From an uncultured Alistipes sp. (GTDB taxonomy: Bacteria; Bacteroidota; Bacteroidia; Bacteroidales; Rikenellaceae): a stretch of 23,409 nucleotides of DNA. The stretch lies in the NCBI GenBank assembly GCA_900550375.1, contig URRP01000039.1, positions 1-23,409 of the forward strand, given 5' to 3'. The position numbers were made by a program, and so were the translations under genes. Positions 17,401 to 22,638 of the stretch are shown piece by piece. The first letter of the stretch is position 1. Every line of letters starts with the position of its first letter. The notes under the pieces are model-generated. The model made no database searches. It worked only from the letters and a program-made list of their open reading frames with translations, and had not been told where the DNA came from.

Positions 17401-17716
17401 TCATGACGACCGACAGATTCTGTTTTACCTTGATTTGTTGAGTTTTGTAGCCGATGTAGCGGAATTCGAGAAGTGTATTTTCCGCGGCTTTGATGGAGAA
17501 TTCTCCGTTGAGATCGGTCGAGACGCCAGTAGACGTCCCCGGGATCGTGACGGCGACACCGATCATCGGCGCCCCCTTTTCATCTTTACAGGAACCTTTT
17601 AAATTCCCCCCCCCCTCTTGGGCAGAGGCCATAAGCACCTGTGTCACGATCATCAACGCGGCCAGCAGCAATGCAAAGGCTGTCGGGCGGTTCGTGTGGG
17701 TGTAACTTGGTTTCAT
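14432..17716 (-). CDS. SusC/RagA-family TonB-linked outer-membrane transporter (1094 aa)
   Basis: This TonB-dependent importer works with SusD. Start 17716 (MKPSYTHTNRPTAFALL) gives a good signal peptide ending near MASAQ (33); an in-frame ATG at 17767 would add 17 basic residues. Residues about 37-108 form a carboxypeptidase-regulatory-like domain ('GVAVTIPGTSTGVSTDLNG'). Next come 'SLEEIVVVGYGVQKRRDIVG' and a plug with 'LQGQVPGLTL' and 'VLVDGVETDMNTVNPDDIAS'. The rest is a beta-barrel ending in TVGINVTF with the usual terminal Phe. Just after the signal peptide, codons 34-37 (GAG GGG GGG GGG) create ten consecutive Gs (17606-17615 on the plus strand), a site for slippage. The gene has a roughly 250-nt leader and heads the susCD arm. 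Confidence 0.95.
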   Translation of the reverse strand: MKPSYTHTNRPTAFALLLAALMIVTQVLMASAQEGGGNLKGSCKDEKGAPMIGVAVTIPGTSTGVSTDLNGEFSIKAAENTLLEFRYIGYKTQQIKVKQNLSVVMTPDNTSLEEIVVVGYGVQKRRDIVGAVETIKGDAISQRKTANVSRALQGQVPGLTLTFSDGKPSRDATIRIRGVENSIGAGGSALVLVDGVETDMNTVNPDDIASISVLKDASSTAVYGAKGTFGVILITTKNPQDGRVRVTYDGSYSIFTRTAPIETVSNSVQWMDDYTESYKGRYGKMPASVNNVLKVFDGGLAGYYEELKKRSVDPTYEKHKVNDSGYWEYYGNNDWHDIVYRDWTSGQQHNLSVSGGTEKVQFLFSGRYFQQDGIYNWGDEDYTQYNSRAKMNVRLSKWLTLDNNFSFMRRNIYQPRVAEGNQLIQRQIEIVGAPMIGACNPDGTWTNAATYIGVACFEEGTSWEKYRKSDVQETIGLTAGLLKDVLVARGEFAYFYNRTSRQRARNQVTYYSGPEITGVQPATSQYRDYGYDTNRWTASGTLTWTPKLGESHSLTVMGGVNAEEYGIKKIYTYREGILFPDKVNPSFIEGDVFEWKDNGSSEYSLFGAFFRLHYGYKGKYLAEVSGRYDGNSKFPAGQRWGFFPSASLGWRISEESFMAGSRSWLDNLKLRLSVGTAGNGLISDAYAYMLLMGFDQSSAVVSGGQPFKYATAPAPVPDGLTWEKATTYDLGLDLEMLNGRFNLTADIYRRNTTDMYVIGAELPAVYGNAAPKGNYGDMRTDGWEASVSWRDSFNAGNHFFGYHIRGAVWDSVSKVTRYTSKNSKLPTIYSQSYYEGMTLGEIWGYRVSGLFESDAEAANWANQSKFKYFTGDWKAGDIKLADTDDSGVIDNGANTLADHGDLVKIGNTSPRYCYSITAGFDWNGIGFSMIWQGVGRRDWYPAKDSGYFWGKNGRSYGYSLPWQDASHRYTDENRNVDAYWPRLRGYQAEVASAVMSNANDRYLQDASYLRLKNVTLDYTFPKRIAQKLRMESLRIYVTGDNLCTFTPLHKWAKNYDPEGISAGDADFASTVGTNGDGYGYPVMRTVTVGINVTF
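17606..17615 (-). repeat. G10 homopolymer tract in susC, candidate phase-variation site
   Basis: On the plus strand ten consecutive Cs occur at 17606-17615, i.e. ten Gs in the coding strand of susC, at codons 34-37 immediately after the signal peptide. As sequenced, the frame is open (ON). Gain or loss of one G would shift the frame within the first 40 codons. I noticed no other homopolymer as long as this in the window. Confidence 0.8.
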
Positions 17717-17756
17717 GCAGTTGGTTTTTCGTTTACGGTTTCTTGTTATCCGGCCG

Positions 17757-17790
17757 AAAAAAGTCATGGGACCGACGCTCGGCGCCGTCC
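17757..17790 (-). terminator. Leader hairpin plus T-run upstream of susC, possible attenuator
   Basis: Reading on the minus strand, 17790 to 17769 folds as GGAC-GGCG, loop CCGAG, CGTC-(G bulge)-GTCC, an 8-bp stem with one G-U pair. Six nucleotides later come six Ts (17762-17757). It lies about 50 nt before the susC ATG. The spacer between stem and T-run is longer than in a standard intrinsic terminator, so it may be partial or regulated. Confidence 0.35.
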
Positions 17791-17965
17791 GAAAAACTCT
17801 TCATCATGCTCGGAACCTTGCAAGTTACGTCCCTTCGCGATCCTTATATCAGTGTGTCGGATTGTTTCTTGTTCGCTCCTTCGCCACGTTTCGGGGATTC
17901 GGCCCGACAGGCGGAGGACTTTCGTTTATTGGTTTTTATCGGATTAACGATTCGGTTGTCGAAAA

Positions 17966-17996
17966 CAAAAGTAGAATTCATTTTCTTTTTTAACAA
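17966..17996 (-). promoter_or_regulatory. Promoter of the susCD operon
   Basis: On the minus strand TTG (17996-17994) is followed after 20 bp by TACTTTTG (17973-17966), both matching the Bacteroidetes housekeeping consensus. Predicted start is near 17959, giving an unusually long leader of about 240 nt. Confidence 0.7.
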
Positions 17997-18097
17997 ATTT
18001 TCCGATCATTATTTTTCGTTTAACAGTCATTTTTCAAACAATATCCCCCATAAATACACTATAAACGAAAAATAGACATATAAAAACAGAGAAATAT

Positions 18098-18128
18098 TTG
18101 CCAAAACGAAAAATCCTCTCTACATTTG
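18098..18128 (+). promoter_or_regulatory. Promoter of the BACON lipoprotein arm
   Basis: TTG at 18098-18100 and TACATTTG at 18121-18128, spaced by 20 bp, match the consensus. Predicted start is near 18135, so the shared element TGCAAGTTAC (18132-18141) overlaps the start site. The ATG of the lipoprotein follows at 18225. Confidence 0.7.
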
Positions 18129-18224
18129 TTGTGCAAGTTACTTCCGAATCCGATTTTAGTGTGCGACCGACGCTTCCCGACGGGGAGTGTTTGATTGTCA
18201 TTAATAACACTAAAACCATCTATC

Positions 18225-20828
18225 ATGAAATCACGTCACACACTCTTCACCGCCGCCGCATCCGTGTTGCTGCTCTTCGGCACGGCCGGTTGTGAAAAAG
18301 ACCCTGAAGGAGTCGACCTGCTGACGCGCGATCGGGACGAGCTGTCGTTCGACTACTCCCACTCGACGGCGACCTTTACGGTACGTTATCGCGGGGCATG
18401 GAGCGTCACGTCGGAAGCCGGCTGGCTCTCCTTCGAACCTTCGGAAGGCGTCGGAGACGGCATCTCCGCACAAACGGTCACCGTCACCGCCGCGCATAAC
18501 ACCGAAAACAGCCGCTCGGCAATTATCCGGCTCCTCTCCGTCAACGGTCAGGCCGTCGAAATCGCAGCCGAGCAAGGGGCGGGTATCTTCGAATTGGGAA
18601 CGCCCTCGATCCGGGGATCGATTCGTGTAAATTCGACCTCGCGCGCTACGATCGACATACCTTATAGTAAAGCACAGGGCGGCGAACGAATCCGAATCTC
18701 GACGGCCCTATCGGGCGAAGCTGCCGCAGGGTTGTCGATTGCCGACGCCGAGCAGCAGATCGAAAAAGCCGGCAACGGTACGATCTCCGTACCGATCAGA
18801 GGAACGGCCGTCGTTATGGGCGAAGCAGTCTTCACGGTCAGCGTCGCACGCGACGGCGCTTCGTCCTCCAAGACCGAACTGACGACCGACATCATGGACG
18901 AAACGACCCTGATGATGATGACCGCTTCTCGGTTCAAATGGGGCGGCCACTATCTCGAAGGCGAACCGGGCTACAAGTCCATCGGCGAAAACGGCAACAT
19001 CTACGCCGCCGATGACGACGATCCCTCACGACTGACCGAGTGCGCCTATGGCGACGCCGGAACGATCGACCTCTTCCAAAGCGGCGCGGCATACGATCAG
19101 GAGGCGCTCGCCGCTTTCCGCACGGCACGCGGCATCGGCGGCTGGACGGGCTACAAGGTTTACGAGCATCCGGGCTACATCAAGATCGGCACCGGAAAGA
19201 ACGGCGGATGGATTCAGACTCCGGCGCTCGATGCCGTCGAAGGCACGGCCGACATCACCGTCGAATTCGAATTTTTCCGCTGGCAGGGCGACGACAAACA
19301 GATCGACGTCATCGCCGTGGACGGCGGCGAGGCGATCGGCGGAATCCTCCCCACCGAACAGAAGAAGTGGACGAAAATGAGCCTGCGCGTCAAGAACGCC
19401 ACCGCCAAGACCAAGATCAAATGGTCGGCCGCGCAGGATGCGGCAGGCTACCGCTTCACGCTGCGCAACGTCTTCATCTCTCAGGCGAAAGAGCTCAAGG
19501 AGCCACTGATGCCACCGACCGATTTCCGCTTCGTCACCACCGACGCCACTGCCGACTGTTCATGGTCGTCCGTGCTCAACGCGTCGGGATACCGCGTGAC
19601 GCTGGCCGAGGCCGCCAAACCCCAGTTCCAGCTCTCGGCCGTCGTCGCCGAGACGCAGCATCGTTTCGAAGGGCTGGAGAAGGACACCGAATACCTCTTT
19701 ACCGCGCAGGCGCTCTACTCGGAGAACGAAGCGATGAACTCGCCCGTCTCCCAACCCGCGGCTTTGCGCACGCAACAGCGCATCGATCCGCTGTCGTCGC
19801 CGGTTGTGACGGCATTCCGTTCGGAACGCGGGTTGATCGTTGCAGAATGGACGGCCGATGCAGAAAAGGAGGCGAGCCGCAGCTTCGACATCGAGCTGCG
19901 CGACGGCACGGGCAACGTACTGCGCAGCTACGGAAAGGTCTCCTACACGCCTCAATACCGTTTCAATCGCTTCACCTTCGGCAAGCTCGCCGATGCGGCG
20001 CCGTATATCATCGCCGTACGACAACTCTCGAGCGACATCGCCGCCTACAAGGACTCGGAGTGGGGCACGCTCGCGCTGACAAGCTCGGCGACGCCCGACC
20101 CGACGAACGTGCTCTTCTACGAAGATTTCAACGATATGTGGATGGGCGGCGACTATGCGAACCTCTCCTATGCCGTGCGGCCTGAAACGCTCGCTTCGCT
20201 GAAGGATTACACGGCCGAAGCCGACTCTTTCACGGCCAAATACGTTATCCAGAACCCTGCATCCTGCCTGACCGACATAGGCGGCCCGACGACCGCGAAC
20301 CGCTCTTATCGCGACGCCTACTGGCGTGCATGGAGCGAGGAGTGGGATGCACTGGAGGTCGCGGGAAAAGCACTGCCCTATCTCACGAAAATCTATCCCT
20401 GCGCCGGCTGTGTGAAGTTCGGAACGGGATCGGCCAACGGCGTGCTGAGCATTCCGCACATGGGAGCGCTCACCTCGGCAACCGATATCGTCCTGACGTT
20501 CGACGCTTGGCCCTACGCCATCCCCAACGCCTCGAACGGTTCGCTGGAAGTCAACGCTGCCGAGGGATTGCAGGTGACCGTCTATATCGAATCGGGCGCC
20601 GGAACGATCGACGGAGCAGGCAGCAACGGCGCGATCGTCCTCGACAACGAAAATCCCGCAGCCAACGGTTCGCAGGCGGCAGGTGCTTTTCTCGCCACGC
20701 ACCATACGGTGACGATCCGGGGAGCCGACGCCACCACGCAGATCGCCGTCGCCAGCGGCGACCAGCCCAAATATGCCGGAGCGAAAAACCGTATCTGGCT
20801 CGACAATCTCAAAGTGACGAAAAAATAG
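18225..20828 (+). CDS. Large BACON-domain surface lipoprotein, likely ligand-binding (867 aa)
   Basis: Start 18225 gives MKSRHTLFTAAASVLLLFG followed by the lipobox TAGC (Cys23) and Glu-Lys-Asp, so it is lipidated and probably displayed outside. Residues about 37-118 match a BACON domain ('AWSVTSEAGWLSFEPSEG' and 'VTVTAAHNTENSRSAIIRL'). Two beta-sandwich regions with 'GCVKFGTGSANGVLSIPHM'-like and 'GYIKIGTGKNGGWIQTPAL' motifs (about 315-430 and 725-865) appear related to each other, each ending in a short 'LRNVFIS' or 'LDNLKVT' strand, like jelly-roll carbohydrate-binding modules. Between them are FN3-like repeats ('PPTDFRFVTTDATADCSWSSV', 'DTEYLFTAQALYSEN'). No catalytic motif is recognised. 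The place opposite susCD fits a SusE/F-like surface glycan-binding role. An in-frame ATG at 18195 is rejected because it only adds residues before the signal peptide. Confidence 0.85.
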   Translation: MKSRHTLFTAAASVLLLFGTAGCEKDPEGVDLLTRDRDELSFDYSHSTATFTVRYRGAWSVTSEAGWLSFEPSEGVGDGISAQTVTVTAAHNTENSRSAIIRLLSVNGQAVEIAAEQGAGIFELGTPSIRGSIRVNSTSRATIDIPYSKAQGGERIRISTALSGEAAAGLSIADAEQQIEKAGNGTISVPIRGTAVVMGEAVFTVSVARDGASSSKTELTTDIMDETTLMMMTASRFKWGGHYLEGEPGYKSIGENGNIYAADDDDPSRLTECAYGDAGTIDLFQSGAAYDQEALAAFRTARGIGGWTGYKVYEHPGYIKIGTGKNGGWIQTPALDAVEGTADITVEFEFFRWQGDDKQIDVIAVDGGEAIGGILPTEQKKWTKMSLRVKNATAKTKIKWSAAQDAAGYRFTLRNVFISQAKELKEPLMPPTDFRFVTTDATADCSWSSVLNASGYRVTLAEAAKPQFQLSAVVAETQHRFEGLEKDTEYLFTAQALYSENEAMNSPVSQPAALRTQQRIDPLSSPVVTAFRSERGLIVAEWTADAEKEASRSFDIELRDGTGNVLRSYGKVSYTPQYRFNRFTFGKLADAAPYIIAVRQLSSDIAAYKDSEWGTLALTSSATPDPTNVLFYEDFNDMWMGGDYANLSYAVRPETLASLKDYTAEADSFTAKYVIQNPASCLTDIGGPTTANRSYRDAYWRAWSEEWDALEVAGKALPYLTKIYPCAGCVKFGTGSANGVLSIPHMGALTSATDIVLTFDAWPYAIPNASNGSLEVNAAEGLQVTVYIESGAGTIDGAGSNGAIVLDNENPAANGSQAAGAFLATHHTVTIRGADATTQIAVASGDQPKYAGAKNRIWLDNLKVTKK

Positions 20829-20834
20829 AAATCA

Positions 20835-20873
20835 CCGGTTCCGCCGGTTGCTGAAAAGCCTCCGGCGGACCGG
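20835..20873 (+). other. Intercistronic hairpin between lipoprotein and GDPD genes
   Basis: CCGG-T-TCCGCCGG (20835-20847) pairs with CCGGCGGA-CCGG (20862-20873) as a 12-bp stem with one bulged T and a 14-nt loop. No T-run follows, so it is more likely an mRNA stabiliser or partial stop that sets the ratio of the two genes than a full terminator. Confidence 0.5.
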
Positions 20874-20905
20874 AAAAACACGACAAAAACTCAATAAACC
20901 GAATT

Positions 20906-21694
20906 ATGAAAAAACTGCTCTTGACAATCGGACTCGCGGCTTGTATACTGACACTCGCAGCCCAGCCCAAGGTGGTCGCACACCGCGGATTCTACACCAC
21001 CGAAGGATCGTGGGAGAATACCGTATCGAGTCTGCGCAATGCCCAGAAACTGGGTGTTTACGGCGTCGAGTTCGACGTCAACATGACGGCCGACGACTCG
21101 CTGATCGTCTATCACGGCCCGAAGATTCTCGACACGAAATTGGATGCTCAAAAAAACCGGTTCGCCGAAATTCGCGCCGTGCAGCTGCCGGGCGGCCTGC
21201 AAATCCCCTCGCTGCGTGAATTCTTCACACAAGGCAAGCAGGATCCGTCGACCAAGCTGATCCTCGAAATCAAGAAACACGCGACGCCTGCGCGCGAAAC
21301 GCAGGTCGTAGAGGCGATTCTCCGGCTGGCGCGCAGGATGCAGCTCGTACCGCAGATCGAGTTCATCTCCTTCAGCCGGCACGCCTGCGACGAGGTACTT
21401 CGCCTGCAGCCCAACGCCGTAGTGGTCTATGTCAGCAGCGACATGAAAGCCATGGGAGCCGCCGAAGCGAAAGGCCGAGGGTATCAGGGACTCTCCTACC
21501 AGCTGGGCGTGCTGATGAACCGCCCCGCACTGGTCGACGAAGCCAACGCGCTCGGTATCGCCACCACGCTCTGGATGGTCAACGACTGCGAACTGATCGA
21601 CTGGGCGGCACGCCACGGCGTCACCTATGTTTCGACCGACCACCCCGATAAAGCCAAAGTCTATCTGGAGGCCGTCGCAGCCTATAAGAAATAA
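20906..21694 (+). CDS. Exported glycerophosphodiester phosphodiesterase (262 aa)
   Basis: This GDPD-family enzyme hydrolyses glycerophosphodiesters to glycerol-3-phosphate and an alcohol. A signal peptide (MKKLLLTIGLAACILTLAAQ) sends it to the periplasm; a lipobox-like LAAC at 10-13 is possible but the hydrophobic stretch before it is short. Catalytic and metal residues are present: His26-Arg27 ('VVAHRG'), Glu55 and Asp57 ('GVEFDVNMTADD'), His70 ('VYHG'), and Glu121/Lys123 ('LILEIKK'). 'ENT' at 37-39 and 'LWMVND' near the end also fit. Length matches single-domain GDPDs. It lies 77 bp after the BACON lipoprotein, with only a hairpin between, so it is likely in the same operon. This is the only clear catabolic enzyme of the SusCD locus. 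Confidence 0.92.
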   Translation: MKKLLLTIGLAACILTLAAQPKVVAHRGFYTTEGSWENTVSSLRNAQKLGVYGVEFDVNMTADDSLIVYHGPKILDTKLDAQKNRFAEIRAVQLPGGLQIPSLREFFTQGKQDPSTKLILEIKKHATPARETQVVEAILRLARRMQLVPQIEFISFSRHACDEVLRLQPNAVVVYVSSDMKAMGAAEAKGRGYQGLSYQLGVLMNRPALVDEANALGIATTLWMVNDCELIDWAARHGVTYVSTDHPDKAKVYLEAVAAYKK

Positions 21695-21826
21695 CGGAAC
21701 TGTATAATTTTTGCGGTGCTTTGCAGTGCCGTCTTCGACGGCTCGCACTTTCGGTGCTGCACTCTCCGACTGCCGAAGATGGCTCAGGGAGGCCGGAAGA
21801 ATCTAATTTAAAAATAGAGATAAACG
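21695..21826 (+). other. Leader region between GDPD and araD with a hairpin
   Basis: 132 bp contain a perfect GCCGTC-TTC-GACGGC hairpin (21728-21742), which can be extended by AGTG/CACT flanks with mismatches. TATAATTTTTG near 21703-21713 resembles a -7 box with one extra base. No T-run follows the hairpin. It may be the leader of araD with its own weak promoter. Confidence 0.35.
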
Positions 21827-22516
21827 ATGTTGGAGGTTCTGAAAGAGGAAGTTCTCAAAGCAAATCTGGATTTGGTTCGCCACGGGTTGGTCATTTTCAC
21901 ATGGGGAAACGTTTCGGCCATCGACCGCGCGAGCGGACGGGTCGTCATCAAGCCCAGCGGAGTGGAATACGAAGCTCTGAAAGCGGACGAGATGGTGGTG
22001 GTCGATCTCGACGGCAATGTCGTCGAAGGATCGCTCCGCCCTTCGTCCGACACGCCGACCCATTTGGCGCTCTACCGCGCTTTCGACGGTATCGGCGGCG
22101 TGGTGCACACGCATTCGACCTACGCCACGGCATGGGCGCAGGCCGGGCTGGAGATCCCCCCGCTGGGAACGACGCACGCCGATTACTTTCACCACGCCGT
22201 CCCCTGTACGGCCGACATGACCCGCACGCAGATCGAGGGCGACTACGAAGCCGAGACAGGAACAGTTATCGTCGAGCGGTTCCGCCGCCTCGACCCGCTC
22301 CACACGCCGGGCGTACTGGTCAAGAACCACGGCCCCTTCGCATGGGGCCGCGACGCACACGAAGCGGTCTACAACGCTACGGTGCTGGAGCAGGTCGCCA
22401 AGATGGCCTTCATCACAAAGCTGCTCGATCCGACGGCCGGCATCAACCCTTCGCTGGTCGAAAAGCATTTCCGCCGCAAACACGGCCCCGACGCCTACTA
22501 CGGACAGAAAAAATAA
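21827..22516 (+). CDS. araD: L-ribulose-5-phosphate 4-epimerase (229 aa)
   Basis: This zinc-dependent class II aldolase-family enzyme interconverts L-ribulose-5-phosphate and D-xylulose-5-phosphate in the cytoplasm. The sequence follows AraD closely: 'TWGNVSAIDR' (25-34), 'KPSGVEY' (42-48), 'SSDTPTH' (73-79), 'GGVVHTHSTYATAWAQAG' (90-107), 'GTTHADYF' (114-121) and 'KNHGPFAWG'. His94, His96 and His168 are the expected zinc ligands, Asp119 matches the catalytic Asp, and the terminal 'DAYYGQ' carries the conserved Tyr. The 'GTTHADYF' and C-terminal tail favour AraD over L-fuculose-1-phosphate aldolase. The usual partners araA and araB are absent from this window, so it may be a lone copy or belong to the preceding GDPD operon. 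A strong terminator follows. Confidence 0.92.
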   Translation: MLEVLKEEVLKANLDLVRHGLVIFTWGNVSAIDRASGRVVIKPSGVEYEALKADEMVVVDLDGNVVEGSLRPSSDTPTHLALYRAFDGIGGVVHTHSTYATAWAQAGLEIPPLGTTHADYFHHAVPCTADMTRTQIEGDYEAETGTVIVERFRRLDPLHTPGVLVKNHGPFAWGRDAHEAVYNATVLEQVAKMAFITKLLDPTAGINPSLVEKHFRRKHGPDAYYGQKK

Positions 22517-22530
22517 TTGCTCCACTCTTG

Positions 22531-22563
22531 CGGACGGCGCCGATTTTCGGCGCCGTCCGTTTT
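22531..22563 (+). terminator. Intrinsic terminator after araD
   Basis: CGGACGGCGCCGA (22531-22543) and its complement (22547-22559) form a 13-bp GC-rich stem with a 3-nt loop followed by TTTT. It separates araD from ffh. Its right arm, TCGGCGCCGTCCG, also occurs as an exact 13-mer in the susC leader (17779-17791). Confidence 0.85.
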
Positions 22564-22589
22564 GATCGGAGATCGAGACCGCGAAAAGA

Positions 22590-22619
22590 TTGCGCATTTT
22601 GAATAATTCATTATCTTTG
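22590..22619 (+). promoter_or_regulatory. Promoter of ffh
   Basis: TTG at 22590-22592 and TATCTTTG at 22612-22619, spaced by 19 bp, match the Bacteroidetes consensus. The leader to the ATG at 22639 would be only about 13 nt. Confidence 0.75.
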
Positions 22620-22638
22620 CCGACAAATTGAAAACGCT

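Larger units (their letters stand above)
17717..18224. other. Divergent control region between susC and the BACON lipoprotein
   Basis: About 508 bp contain no credible gene. They hold divergent promoters (minus at 17966-17996, plus at 18098-18128), a susC leader of about 240-250 nt, a lipoprotein leader of about 90 nt, and shared sequence elements in both leaders. The section 17974-18120 is very AT-rich, unlike its surroundings, and is probably where activators and RNA polymerase bind. Confidence 0.7.

Noticed and set aside
15878..17602. A 574-residue open frame on the plus strand opposite susC
   Set aside because: It is antisense to an unmistakable SusC gene, is rich in Arg, Val and His without domain logic, and reflects codon bias in GC-rich DNA.
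21827..22516. Reading the class II aldolase as L-fuculose-1-phosphate aldolase (fucA)
   Set aside because: The GTTHADYF segment, the SSDTPTH segment and the C-terminal AYYGQ fit AraD better; the two families share the zinc histidines.
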